This document shows, piece after piece, positions 19,202 to 29,485 of a stretch of DNA of 64,000 nt. The number at the start of each line of letters is the position of its first letter. The stretch's first letter is position 1. The DNA comes from Sulfurimonas lithotrophica (GTDB taxonomy: Bacteria; Campylobacterota; Campylobacteria; Campylobacterales; Sulfurimonadaceae). The notes below the pieces were generated by a model. That model saw only the letters and a program-made list of their open reading frames with translations, was not told where the DNA came from and searched no databases. The position numbers and the translations under genes were made by a program. The stretch covers positions 1,240,001-1,304,000 of the forward strand of contig NZ_CP043617.1 in NCBI RefSeq assembly GCF_009258225.1, read 5' to 3'.

Positions 19202-22200
19202 CTAGTCTCCTTTCTCTACATTTAACGGTAGTTTTGTTAGATTTTTAGGTTTAATCAACCAGAAATTTCTAACTTCTACTCTAAAGTTATCAAGTAATTC
19301 TTTAGCTTTTTTACTTCCTGTTTCTACTAAATAATCTTTTAACAGTTTTTTAAGATAATGTCTAGCTTCATCACCTTCATCAGTATCTATACGAACAGCT
19401 TCAACAAGTTCGTGGTTTACATTCTCTACAAAAGAGTGATCTTCATCATATACAAAAGATACACCGCCCGTCATACCCGCACCGAAGTTTATACCAGTGC
19501 GACCAAGGATAACTACTACACCGCCCGTCATATACTCACAAGCATTATCACCTGTACCTTCTACAACGGCTAATGCTCCTGAGTTACGAACAGCAAAACG
19601 TTCACCTACTGCACCTGAGATATAAAGTTTACCGCCTGTAGCACCGTAAAGACAAGTATTACCACCGGCTGAAAACTCTTCACCCTCATTTTTAGACCTG
19701 ATTATAACTTTACCGCCGTGCATACCTTTACAAATATAATCATTTGCGACACCGTCTAAGTTTATAGATATACCGTTAATTAAAAATGCTCCAAGAGCTT
19801 GACCCGCAATACCGCTTAACTGGATATTAATCGTATCAGGTTTTAGACCTTCATCACCGTAATACTGTGCTATTTCACCACTGATACGAGCACCGAAACT
19901 TCTGTTTAAGTTAGTTATTTCTCTTTGAATTTTTATAGGATGTTCCGGATGCTGAATAGCAGTCATAGCCTCTTTTAGAACATCTACTTCAAATTTGTTA
20001 TCGTCAAAAGGCGGATTGAATTTTTGTTGATGAGTATCTACACCCTCTTCTTTGTGTAGTACAGATGAGAAATCAAATTTCTGAGCAAATTCATCATCTT
20101 TAACCTTTAGTATATCACTACGTCCTATCATCTCTTGCATAGTTTTGAAACCAAGTTCAGCCATAATTGAGCGAACATCTTCAGCTAAAAATGTAAAGAA
20201 GTTAATAACTTGGTCAACATGACCTTTAAAAAATTCTTCACGAAGTTTTTCATTTTGAGTTGCGATACCTACAGAACATTTATTTACATGACAGATACGA
20301 AGCATTTTACAACCAACGATTGTAAGGACACCTGTACCGAATGCATAAGATTCAGCACCTAAAAGTGCAGCTTTAACTACATCTAAACCGGTTTTTAAAC
20401 CACCGTCTGTTTGAACCTCTACAAGGCCTCTCAGGTTATTTGCCTTAAGTGCATTGTGAGCTTCACTAAGTCCAAGTTCCCAAGGATTACCTGCAAACTT
20501 AATAGATGTTAGAGGAGCAGCACCGGTACCGCCGTCACCTCCAGAGATAATAATTTTATCTGCATATGCTTTTGCAACACCTGCGGCTATCGTACCTACA
20601 CCGATAGTTGAAACAAGTTTTACAGCTACACGAGCATTAGGGTTAACCTGTTTCATATCAAAAATAAGCTGAGCTAAATCCTCAATAGAATAAATATCAT
20701 GATGCGGCGGAGGTGAAATAAGAGTAACACCCGGAACAGTATGGCGAAGTTTACCGATTAAGGCTGTTACTTTATGACCCGGAAGTTGTCCACCTTCACC
20801 CGGTTTTGCACCTTGAGCTACCTTAATTTGAATCTCTTCCGCACTTCTTAGATAAGCAGGAGTTACACCAAAACGTCCGGATGCAACTTGTTTGATTTTA
20901 GAGTTTCTATCAGTATCAAAACGCTCTACATCTTCACCACCCTCACCCGAGTTTGATTGACCGCCTATTCTATTCATAGCCATAGCTATAGTCTCATGAG
21001 CTTCAGGAGAGATTGAACCAAGACTCATTGCAGCAGATGCAAAGCGTTTAAATATCTCTTCTTTTGGTTCGACTTCATCTATTGAAATCGATTTTCTATC
21101 CGATTTTAAGTCAAAGAAGTCACGGATAAACTTTAACCCGCGTTTATTTACAAGAGATTTTAACTCTTCAAAATCTTCTGTTTTTCCACTTTTAACACAT
21201 TTATGTATTGCCTGTATAACAAGAGGTCCAAAATCATGATGTTCCGAACCGTGATAAAATTTATAAAATCCACCTATATTTAAAGGGAATATTTTAGAAA
21301 ATCCGTTTTCGTTAAATGCTTCTTTATGAAATTTTTGAATACGATTATCTATATCATCATAACCAAGTCCGCTTAATGCACAATTTGAAGCTTCAAAACA
21401 ATCTTTTACTATCTCTTCATTTAAGCCCATAACATCAAATAAACCAGAGTTTCTATAAGAAGCAATTGTTGCAATACCCATTTTAGACATTATTTTCAAT
21501 AATCCGCCGTTTAACGCAGTATGGACGGATTTTAATGCCTCATGACAGTCCATATCCATAACTTTAGACTCATCTAACTTTTGAATGACCGTTGCAAAAA
21601 GTAAGTTTGGATATACGGCAGATGCACCGTAACCAAGAAGAACTGCAGCCGAGTGAGAATCAACTACCTCGCCGGTTACAGCAATCATAGACACAAGATG
21701 TCTAACTCCCGCTTCTAGCAGTGCTATATTTAAACGTCCCACAACCATAGCCATAGGGATAATCGCTTTTTCTTCACAAAACTCGTAATCATCTAAAATA
21801 ACAATTCTTACTCCGTCATTTTTTACGGAATCTATAACATCTTTAACTAAAGATTCTAAAGATTTTTTTAAGTCGCTCTTATATGCAGTTGAAAAAGTTT
21901 TATTATTATAAAAAGATTGATATCGAGGAGATTTTTTATCACCGAAAGATTTCAATACTTCAAGTTTTTCACTTGTAATAATCGGCGAAATTGCTTTTAG
22001 TCTATGTGCATGAGACGGAATTTCGTCTAATATATTGTGAACTTCACCAAAACCGGTATTTAAACTCATAACAACTTTTTCACGAATAGGATCTATAGGC
22101 GGATTTGTTACTTGTGCAAATTTTTGTTTAAAATAATCGGTAAAATTTCTTTGCTTATTGGAAAAAGCAGCCAAAGGCGTATCGTCACCCATTGAACCGA

Positions 22201-23641
22201 CTGCTTCTTTAGCATCTTTCATCATAGGTTCGACTACTTGTTCAATAACTTCTTGGGTTATATTGAAATATCTTTGACGATTGATTATATCTTTACTTTC
22301 AAAATCACACTGAGTATTGTATTGTTCTTCTACGTGTTCTTGAAGATATATCATATGTTCGTTTAACCACTTCATATATGGGTTAGAAGATTTTAAATAA
22401 TTGTTAATATCATCATTTTTTAAAATCTTTCCATATTTTAAATCAAGTCCAAGCATCTCTCCAGACTGTAAACGTCCACGCTCTTTAATATTTTCTTCAT
22501 CAATATCTATTACACCGTACTCAGATGCTATCAATAAAGTATCATCTTTTGTAATTATATATTTTGAAGGACGAAGTCCGTTTCTATCAAGCGTACAGCC
22601 GATATAACGACCATCCGTTACAGAGAATGCCGCAGGTCCGTCCCAAGCTTCAAACACAGTTGAGTGATACTCATAAAATGCACGAAGTTCAGGATCCATA
22701 TGTGGAGCATTTTGCCAAGCCGAAGGGATAACACCGCGAACAGCTTTAAAAAAATCCATACCGTTTACAAGTAAAAATTCTAAAAAGTTATCGGCTGAAG
22801 CGGAATCTGAAGATTTTGGTTGCAATATCGGTAAAATTCTTTTAATCTCTTCATCCGTGAAAACTTCACTTTTGATAGATTCTGATTTTATCTTTACATT
22901 TATACGATTCCCCTCTACCGAGTTAATCTCACCATTATGAGCTACTGCACGGAATGGTTGGGCAAGTCTCCACTCAGGAAGAGTATTTGTCGAGAATCTT
23001 TGGTGAAAAAGTGAAAAAGAGATTTTAAATGTTTCATCTTGAAGATCTTTATAAAACTCTTTTATATGAGTAGGCATTACAAGCCCTTTATACGAAAGAA
23101 CTTTTGAGCTCATAGATGCAATATAAAAATCTCTATTATTTTCTAGTTTATGTTCTGTTTCTTTACGAGATAAATATAAAAGGGCATCAAATCTTTCAGT
23201 TGCCATAATTGAATTAGGAATTATAAATACTTGAACGATATTCGGTAATGATGCTAAAGCCTGTTCCCCTAAAGCTTTTGTATCAACCGGAACATTTCTG
23301 CGAAGAACTACCTTTAAATCATTGTTTGTACATACTTCTTCTAAAATATCCAGTTCTTTTACATTTTTTGAAAACACCGATGCAACGGCAAACTGTTTTG
23401 GAAGTTCAATGGACTCTTTCGCAGCTTCCTTTCTTAAAAATTCTTCCGGCATTGATAGTAAAAGTCCACTACCGTCCCCTGTTTTTCCATCAGCTGCAAC
23501 TGCTCCACGGTGCATCATACGCTCTAGTGCGGTAACTGCGTCGTTTAAAACTTTTGTTGAAGGTTTATTTTTGATATTGGCTATAAGACCAAAACCACAG
23601 TTATCTTTAAACGATCTTAATAAATCATGATGTTCAATCAT
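19202..23641 (-). CDS. gltB: Glutamate synthase large (alpha) subunit
   Basis: A 1479-residue protein. The N-terminal glutamine amidotransferase would mature at Cys15 (CGFGL), so the propeptide is 14 residues, short for the family. The FMN-binding synthase domain has IIISGGDGGTGAAPLTS, and the 3Fe-4S cysteine cluster is CKMLRICHVNKC. The C-terminal GXGXG beta-helix (GGNTCLYGATGGKLYISG) completes the fold. With GltD it makes two glutamates from glutamine and 2-oxoglutarate. The 179-bp region upstream, shared with the divergent recO, must hold both promoters. Confidence 0.97.
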   Translation of the reverse strand: MIEHHDLLRSFKDNCGFGLIANIKNKPSTKVLNDAVTALERMMHRGAVAADGKTGDGSGLLLSMPEEFLRKEAAKESIELPKQFAVASVFSKNVKELDILEEVCTNNDLKVVLRRNVPVDTKALGEQALASLPNIVQVFIIPNSIMATERFDALLYLSRKETEHKLENNRDFYIASMSSKVLSYKGLVMPTHIKEFYKDLQDETFKISFSLFHQRFSTNTLPEWRLAQPFRAVAHNGEINSVEGNRINVKIKSESIKSEVFTDEEIKRILPILQPKSSDSASADNFLEFLLVNGMDFFKAVRGVIPSAWQNAPHMDPELRAFYEYHSTVFEAWDGPAAFSVTDGRYIGCTLDRNGLRPSKYIITKDDTLLIASEYGVIDIDEENIKERGRLQSGEMLGLDLKYGKILKNDDINNYLKSSNPYMKWLNEHMIYLQEHVEEQYNTQCDFESKDIINRQRYFNITQEVIEQVVEPMMKDAKEAVGSMGDDTPLAAFSNKQRNFTDYFKQKFAQVTNPPIDPIREKVVMSLNTGFGEVHNILDEIPSHAHRLKAISPIITSEKLEVLKSFGDKKSPRYQSFYNNKTFSTAYKSDLKKSLESLVKDVIDSVKNDGVRIVILDDYEFCEEKAIIPMAMVVGRLNIALLEAGVRHLVSMIAVTGEVVDSHSAAVLLGYGASAVYPNLLFATVIQKLDESKVMDMDCHEALKSVHTALNGGLLKIMSKMGIATIASYRNSGLFDVMGLNEEIVKDCFEASNCALSGLGYDDIDNRIQKFHKEAFNENGFSKIFPLNIGGFYKFYHGSEHHDFGPLVIQAIHKCVKSGKTEDFEELKSLVNKRGLKFIRDFFDLKSDRKSISIDEVEPKEEIFKRFASAAMSLGSISPEAHETIAMAMNRIGGQSNSGEGGEDVERFDTDRNSKIKQVASGRFGVTPAYLRSAEEIQIKVAQGAKPGEGGQLPGHKVTALIGKLRHTVPGVTLISPPPHHDIYSIEDLAQLIFDMKQVNPNARVAVKLVSTIGVGTIAAGVAKAYADKIIISGGDGGTGAAPLTSIKFAGNPWELGLSEAHNALKANNLRGLVEVQTDGGLKTGLDVVKAALLGAESYAFGTGVLTIVGCKMLRICHVNKCSVGIATQNEKLREEFFKGHVDQVINFFTFLAEDVRSIMAELGFKTMQEMIGRSDILKVKDDEFAQKFDFSSVLHKEEGVDTHQQKFNPPFDDNKFEVDVLKEAMTAIQHPEHPIKIQREITNLNRSFGARISGEIAQYYGDEGLKPDTINIQLSGIAGQALGAFLINGISINLDGVANDYICKGMHGGKVIIRSKNEGEEFSAGGNTCLYGATGGKLYISGAVGERFAVRNSGALAVVEGTGDNACEYMTGGVVVILGRTGINFGAGMTGGVSFVYDEDHSFVENVNHELVEAVRIDTDEGDEARHYLKKLLKDYLVETGSKKAKELLDNFRVEVRNFWLIKPKNLTKLPLNVEKGD

Positions 23642-23820
23642 TTTTACTCCTAAATTTTTAAATTTACCACTAAATTTTCATAAATTTAATCTCTTTTTAA
23701 AGAAACTTAGTCTATTTAGAGACAAAGTGGTTTATTATATCGGGTAAAGCTTTAAAGAAGCATTATATTGATAAAATTTTTTAAATATAATTATAATTTG
23801 AGAATAAAAGAAGCAAAAAA

Positions 23821-24438
23821 ATGCAAGGTTTTATAATAAATCTTAACAAAGTAAAAGATGAAGACTTAATTGTCACAATAATATCAAAAAACTCTTTAGA
23901 TACCCTTTATAGATTTTACGGTGCTAGACACGGTGTAATAAATCTAGGTTTTAAAATAGACTATGAAAAAGAAGGATCGGCAAAATCATCTATTGAGAGA
24001 TTAAAAGACGTTATTCATATCGGATATAAATGGATAAACAATCATGAAAAACTTCGTCTTTGGCAAAATTTTTTGAGGTTATTTTATAAGCATCTAAAAG
24101 ATGCGCACGAAATTGACGATTTTTATTTTAATCTCCTAGAGGACGCATCTCAAAATTGGGATAAACAAAGTTCAAAAAGAGTAGCAGTAGAGTCTTATGT
24201 GAAGCTTCTTGAATATGAAGGACGTTTGCACACAGAGATGGAATGTTTTTTATGTCATAATAAAATTGAGGGTGATATATCACTCATTCGTGCTTATCTT
24301 CCGACTCACAAAGAGTGTACACATACTTTACAAATATCTCAGCATGGACTTAAAGAGTTATATGAACATAAATCTAGCCTATTTTTAAGCAATAAAGAAG
24401 TAGATAGGCTTTGGCATATCTTACTTGAGGGTTTATGA
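23821..24438 (+). CDS. recO: DNA recombination mediator RecO
   Basis: A 205-residue protein with an N-terminal OB fold (MQGFIINLNKVKDEDLIVTIIS) and a helical bundle with a partial zinc motif (CFLCHNKI). The length and shape match the short epsilonproteobacterial RecO, which loads RecA on SSB-coated single strands. It is transcribed alone, and its 3' end overlaps the converging nspC by 6 bp. Confidence 0.82.
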   Translation: MQGFIINLNKVKDEDLIVTIISKNSLDTLYRFYGARHGVINLGFKIDYEKEGSAKSSIERLKDVIHIGYKWINNHEKLRLWQNFLRLFYKHLKDAHEIDDFYFNLLEDASQNWDKQSSKRVAVESYVKLLEYEGRLHTEMECFLCHNKIEGDISLIRAYLPTHKECTHTLQISQHGLKELYEHKSSLFLSNKEVDRLWHILLEGL

Positions 24439-25563
24439 CAATCTATCTCTATAATCTTCATATCCAAACTCTTTAACCAATTCTACAGTTCCATCAAGCT
24501 TTTTTAAAACTAAAGACGGGAGTTTAATTCCGTTGAATGTAGTATTTTTTACAAACGTATAATGGATTTGATCTTCAAAAACAACCTTATCCCCAACTTT
24601 TAGAGGTTCATCAAAAGAATAATCACCCATAATATCGCCGGCAAGACATGTATTTCCGCCAAAGCGGTAGGTATATTTTTTCTCTCCTGCTATTCCTGCA
24701 CCACGAACCTCTGCACGATATGGCATCGCAAGAGTGTCGGGCATATGTGCTTCTGCAGAAGTGTCAAGTATAGCTACATCCATACCGTTGTTAAAAGTAT
24801 CAAGTACCGTGCTGACAAGGTATCCTACTTCCCAGCCTACGGCTTCTCCCGGTTCAAGATACACTTCAACATCATATTTTTCTCTAAAAGTTTTTATTAT
24901 TCGAATAAGTTTTTCTACATCATAACCTTTTTTAGTTATGTGATGCCCTCCTCCAAAATTTATATATTTTAAACCTTTGAAATATTTTGAGAAGTTCTTC
25001 TCAAATGCTTCCAATACCTCTTCAAGTGCATCTACGTCCTGTTCGCAAAGGGCATGAAAATTAAGTCCGTCTATATGTTCTAAAACATCCTCGTTAAAAT
25101 TTTCAAGAGTAGTCCCTAAACGACTATAAAGTCCACATGGGTTATATATGTCTTTTGGAGAAGCTGATACTTCAGGATTTATTCTGATAGATAAACTGAC
25201 GTTTTTATTTATATCTTTTACTAATCGGACATACTTAAAAAGCTGACTTGGAGAGTTAAAAACGATATGGTCGGATATCTTTGCAATCTCTTTTATATCA
25301 TCTTCACTGTATGCAGGCGAGTATGTATGAACTTCAGCTTTTTCATTATACTTTTTAAACTCTTCATATGCAAGTTTGGCTTCATGCAAACCACTTGAAG
25401 TACAACCCTTTAGGTATTTTGATACCAATGGGAAGGTTGAGTGCATCGCAAAACCCTTAAGTGCTAAAATAATCTTAGCACCACTCTTTTGTTGGACATA
25501 ATCAAGAAGCTTAAGATTTTTCTCTAAAAGCTTCTCTTCACATAAATAATACGGAGTTTTCAT
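24433..25563 (-). CDS. nspC: Carboxynorspermidine/carboxyspermidine decarboxylase
   Basis: A 376-residue alanine-racemase-fold PLP enzyme. The PLP lysine lies at K36 in ALKGFAMHS. GLNFHALCEQ, INFGGGHHITKKGYD and YLEPGEAVGW form the catalytic and phosphate sites. It decarboxylates carboxy(nor)spermidine in the alternative polyamine pathway. The partner dehydrogenase is two genes upstream, with an HDOD gene between. Its start overlaps the HDOD stop by 4 bp. Confidence 0.93.
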   Translation of the reverse strand: MKTPYYLCEEKLLEKNLKLLDYVQQKSGAKIILALKGFAMHSTFPLVSKYLKGCTSSGLHEAKLAYEEFKKYNEKAEVHTYSPAYSEDDIKEIAKISDHIVFNSPSQLFKYVRLVKDINKNVSLSIRINPEVSASPKDIYNPCGLYSRLGTTLENFNEDVLEHIDGLNFHALCEQDVDALEEVLEAFEKNFSKYFKGLKYINFGGGHHITKKGYDVEKLIRIIKTFREKYDVEVYLEPGEAVGWEVGYLVSTVLDTFNNGMDVAILDTSAEAHMPDTLAMPYRAEVRGAGIAGEKKYTYRFGGNTCLAGDIMGDYSFDEPLKVGDKVVFEDQIHYTFVKNTTFNGIKLPSLVLKKLDGTVELVKEFGYEDYRDRLS

Positions 25564-26402
25564 CTTTTTTTTAAATTTTCTATATACGCTTTTTTAATTC
25601 TAAGTGCTACACTTATAAAATAGTCTTTGTCAAAACCTTGATTATCGACAAGTCTTGCCGCTTTTAAAACCGATTCTTTTGTTAAAATTTCTCTAGGATT
25701 AATAGCAGTTTTTATTACTGCTAAAGTATCTGCATAACTTTGAACTTTATTTGTTGTATATTCTTGTTCATAATCAAGTGCTTTTAATATTTCTACATAT
25801 AAAGGTTCCAAGTTCCAATGCTCAAACAACATACCAGATACAAAATATGAGGATGTACCAAAGATAGAATCCTCATATGAGAGGGGATCTTTTGCTTTTT
25901 GATATTGTATTTTAAAATCTTGTATATAATCACCTTTGATAATATCTTCTGCCATAACTAATTTTCCTGACTCCATTATAAGTGCCAATGGAGCTAAAAA
26001 CTGAGCTTGGCGGGTGTCTATTTTAGAATACCACTGTGTTACTAGGGAACTTTGTAATTGACAGATATCATTAAATATAGTCGGGGAAACTCCGAACATA
26101 TCGGTATTTGCTTTCATTCTCTCGTTTATTGCATAATGTATAACCAACCCGTACACCATATCTGTTCCAAAAAGAGTAACAGCTTGTGCTACGGATGCGA
26201 TTTGTCTTGAAAAGCCGTATAAAGGAGAATTTATCATTTTTAAAATATTTGCGGTAAGTACTGCATCCGATTCTATCAATTTAACCAGTTTAGAAATATT
26301 TACTTCTGCTGCACCATGTTCGTACAGCTTTTGAATCATAGTTGCCGCATTTGAAAGAGGCGGTAATGATTCGATTGTATTTACTAAACTGTTATAATTC
26401 AT
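25560..26402 (-). CDS. HDOD-domain protein
   Basis: A 280-residue protein whose residues about 5-205 match the HDOD domain, a degenerate relative of HD phosphohydrolases. SLPPLSNAATMIQKLY and LIESDAVLTANILKMINSPLYG are the hallmark segments. HDOD proteins usually act as signalling scaffolds, often with c-di-GMP or taxis systems. It lacks an attached GGDEF, EAL or receiver domain. The gene sits between the two norspermidine genes, which is not required for the pathway. Confidence 0.85.
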   Translation of the reverse strand: MNYNSLVNTIESLPPLSNAATMIQKLYEHGAAEVNISKLVKLIESDAVLTANILKMINSPLYGFSRQIASVAQAVTLFGTDMVYGLVIHYAINERMKANTDMFGVSPTIFNDICQLQSSLVTQWYSKIDTRQAQFLAPLALIMESGKLVMAEDIIKGDYIQDFKIQYQKAKDPLSYEDSIFGTSSYFVSGMLFEHWNLEPLYVEILKALDYEQEYTTNKVQSYADTLAVIKTAINPREILTKESVLKAARLVDNQGFDKDYFISVALRIKKAYIENLKKR

Positions 26403-26403
26403 C

Positions 26404-27588
26404 TTAAACCTCTAATTCTTTAATCTGCCAAGGAAGTCCCTGAGTATTTAACTCGTCCATAAATATATCAGGATCAAACTCTTCCATATTAAATACACCT
26501 TTGCCGCTCCATTTATTTTCAAGCATAAGTTTTGCTCCAATCATCGCAGGAACTCCCGTAGTGTATGAAACCGCTTGAGAATTTGTCTCTTCGTAACATT
26601 TTTCATGGTCACTCACTTGATAGATATATATTTTTTTTCTGACACCGTCTTTTAAACCTTCTGCGACTATACCTATATTTGTTTTACCTTTTGTACGAGG
26701 ACCAAGAGTAGAAGGATCTGGTAAAAGTGTTTTTAAAAACTCTATCGGTACTATTTTTTGCCCTTGATGCTCAACCGGTTCGATGCCAAGCATCCCTACG
26801 TTTTGCAGACAATTCATATGTGTTAGATAACTTTGACCGAAGGTCATAAAAAATCTTATACGCTTTAAACCTTTAATATGCTTAACTAAAGATTCCATCT
26901 CCTCATGATACAATAGATATGAATCTTTTGGACCTACTTCAGGATAATCCCAAACTTGCATAATTTCCATCGGTTTCGTTTCTATCCACTCTCCGTTTTC
27001 CCAGTAACGACCATTCGCTGAAACTTCACGAAGATTTATCTCAGGGTTAAAATTAGTTGCAAAAGGATACCCGTGATCACCTGCATTACAGTCTAAAATA
27101 TCTATATACTCTATCGTATCAAAATAATGCTTTTGGGCATATGCACAAAACACGTTTGTAACACCCGGGTCAAATCCACTTCCAAGCAGACCCATAATTC
27201 CCGCTTCTTTAAACTTTTCATCTCTAGCCCACTGAAGTTTGTATTCAAACTTAGCCTCATCCGGATGTTCATAATTTGCAGTATCAAGATACGGAGTTTT
27301 AGTGGCTATACAGGCATCCATTATGCTTAAGTCTTGATAAGGCAATGCCACATTTACAACTATGTCAGCTTTTGTTTTTTCTATCAAAGCTACAAGTTCA
27401 TCTACATTATCTGCATCTACCGCTGCAGTAACAATATCTGCATCCGGCAATTCACTTTTTATTTCATCACATCTGGCTTTTGTTCTTGAAGCGAGTATGA
27501 TTTGACCAAATACATCTGCATTTTGTACACATTTGTGTACAACAACACGACTGACGCCTCCGGCACCTATAATCAAAGTTTTGTTCAT
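26404..27588 (-). CDS. Carboxynorspermidine synthase (saccharopine dehydrogenase family)
   Basis: An oxidoreductase of about 394 residues with an N-terminal Rossmann motif TLIIGAGGVSRVV and the family segment DTANYEHPDEAKFEY. It condenses aspartate semialdehyde with a diamine to give carboxy(nor)spermidine. I chose the ATG at 27588 because GGTGGAG lies 9 bp before it. The longer reading from a GTG at 27603 uses that same ribosome site as coding sequence. NspC downstream completes the pathway. Confidence 0.9.
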   Translation of the reverse strand: MNKTLIIGAGGVSRVVVHKCVQNADVFGQIILASRTKARCDEIKSELPDADIVTAAVDADNVDELVALIEKTKADIVVNVALPYQDLSIMDACIATKTPYLDTANYEHPDEAKFEYKLQWARDEKFKEAGIMGLLGSGFDPGVTNVFCAYAQKHYFDTIEYIDILDCNAGDHGYPFATNFNPEINLREVSANGRYWENGEWIETKPMEIMQVWDYPEVGPKDSYLLYHEEMESLVKHIKGLKRIRFFMTFGQSYLTHMNCLQNVGMLGIEPVEHQGQKIVPIEFLKTLLPDPSTLGPRTKGKTNIGIVAEGLKDGVRKKIYIYQVSDHEKCYEETNSQAVSYTTGVPAMIGAKLMLENKWSGKGVFNMEEFDPDIFMDELNTQGLPWQIKELEV

Positions 27589-27655
27589 TAAATTATTCTC
27601 CACCTATCTTCATTTCATAGTTATATTTTACCACACTAAACATAATATTATCTAT

Positions 27656-29482
27656 CTAATCTTTTTTATCTTTTAGCTTTTGAATAATCTTTTGCAACTC
27701 ATCGGCTTTTATATTATTTAAAATAGGTTTTTCAAACTCAACACTTATAACTCTTCTTTTAAGCATAGAATCGTGTTGGTTATTTTTATTTTTTGCAAAT
27801 AAAGAACCAAACATCCCGTCTATAAAATACGGAACGATTAAACAATCGTCTCCGCCGTCTAATTTTTCGTAACCACTTTTAAATTTTGAAAGATTATTAT
27901 CTATTGAAATTTCTCCTTCCGGATACAAAGCTACTATTTCAGAGTTTTTTAATCTGTTGGATGCTTCAATCATTGAATCTTTAAACGATTTAGATGATAT
28001 AGGTATCACATTGCCTTTTTTAAGTACCGGTGTTAGGATTTTATAATTATATATATCTTTGTCCATCATAAAATTTATGCGCTTTTTTATAGGCATCTGA
28101 AGTATCAACCAATCCAACCAACTCACATGATTTCCAAGAAGCAATACAGCTTGGTTTTTAGGTATATTTTCCAATCCTTTATATTCAACCTTATATCTTA
28201 TGCAAAATAAAAAAGTAAAGATTGCCCAAACTGCCATATAAGAGTATCTTTTATATACCAAGTATATAAGATAAATTCCGACAAAACCCATAATATAAAA
28301 TAAAACCTCTGAATCCATTCCAAAATATGCAAATATTGTCGTTATAGATAAGAACGTAAACATAAAGATGTTCTGTATAAAATTGTTCCCTGCAAGTATA
28401 GTACCCAGATGCACAGATGGAGCCAAGTACTGTATTTGCGCATTTAAAGGAACTATAATAAAAGCCGTAAAAACACCAAAGAGTAAAAACAAAAAGGCGT
28501 TTATAGCCATAGATGCGGTATATGGAACGATAAAAACAACTATAGTAATTCCAAAAGCACCCAAGACAATGTAACCGAGATTTATAAAATATTTTGAATA
28601 TATCGAAACTACAACCGAACCCAAAACTATTCCAAAACCTGCCAGTGCCATAACACCTTGAACAACAAGTGCATTCGTAACACCAAGCTGACTTTTAGCA
28701 TATTCACCGAAAATAGCAAGTATGACCTGTGATATAGACCATAAAATACTCAGTGCCAAAATAGCTTCAAAAATCTCAGGTTTTCTTTTAGTGATTTTTA
28801 GGTTTTTTAAAAGATAGTCCCCTTTAATATACTTTTTAAAATCAAATTTTTTATAACTTAGTTTTAACATTTTATTTGGTAATTTTGATGCTAAAAACCA
28901 CTCTATAATTGAGCCAAAAACCAAAAACCATCCAAGCGGTGCAATCTCTTTTAAAATATCTTCGTTCGTATGAAAATTATCTGCTACCATTGACTCGAAA
29001 AATGCAGAATAAAAAATAATCCCGCCAAGTATAGCTACAATAGTTACAGCCTGAACTGCACCGTTACCTTGTGTTATAAACTTTTCACCGACTAGCTCTT
29101 TTATATATCCATATTTTGCAGGAGAATATATTGCACTTTGAAGTGCCAATAAAAAGGTCATCAAAAAAGCAAATAAAAACCAACCTTGATAATATGAAAA
29201 TGTAATAAAAAGTGTAATCACAACCGCAAAAGCAGCCGAGTGTTTCATTATAGTATGTTTGGCAAATCTGTCTGCTAAAAAACCTGAAGGAGAGAATACC
29301 AAGATAAAAGGTAGCAAAATCATAGCATTTATAATCGCAGTTAAAATTATTTGCTCACTAGAATCATATACTTTAAAAATAGTGTTTTGTATGATTATTT
29401 TATGACCTAAGTCCGTAAAAGCATTTAAAAAAACAACGATAAGATAGTTTAACACACCTGTAAGTGCAAACATCTTATTCAT
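27656..29482 (-). CDS. MFS transporter fused to 1-acylglycerol-3-phosphate acyltransferase (LplT-PlsC type)
   Basis: A 608-residue fusion. Residues 1-410 form about twelve membrane helices of the major facilitator type, as in the lysophospholipid flippase LplT. Residues about 430-600 are a PlsC acyltransferase with the HX4D motif NHVSWLDW and the YPEGEISID motif. The layout fits uptake of lysophospholipid followed by re-acylation. Unlike Aas, it lacks a linked acyl-ACP synthetase domain. The AMP ligase at 1-1044 is far away and not obviously related. It lies 3 bp from the DUF695/RraB gene. Confidence 0.9.
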   Translation of the reverse strand: MNKMFALTGVLNYLIVVFLNAFTDLGHKIIIQNTIFKVYDSSEQIILTAIINAMILLPFILVFSPSGFLADRFAKHTIMKHSAAFAVVITLFITFSYYQGWFLFAFLMTFLLALQSAIYSPAKYGYIKELVGEKFITQGNGAVQAVTIVAILGGIIFYSAFFESMVADNFHTNEDILKEIAPLGWFLVFGSIIEWFLASKLPNKMLKLSYKKFDFKKYIKGDYLLKNLKITKRKPEIFEAILALSILWSISQVILAIFGEYAKSQLGVTNALVVQGVMALAGFGIVLGSVVVSIYSKYFINLGYIVLGAFGITIVVFIVPYTASMAINAFLFLLFGVFTAFIIVPLNAQIQYLAPSVHLGTILAGNNFIQNIFMFTFLSITTIFAYFGMDSEVLFYIMGFVGIYLIYLVYKRYSYMAVWAIFTFLFCIRYKVEYKGLENIPKNQAVLLLGNHVSWLDWLILQMPIKKRINFMMDKDIYNYKILTPVLKKGNVIPISSKSFKDSMIEASNRLKNSEIVALYPEGEISIDNNLSKFKSGYEKLDGGDDCLIVPYFIDGMFGSLFAKNKNNQHDSMLKRRVISVEFEKPILNNIKADELQKIIQKLKDKKD

Positions 29483-29485
29483 CTA

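Noticed and set aside
23248-23630. Plus-strand frames opposite gltB
   Set aside because: Shadows of the long, fully conserved gltB coding sequence.
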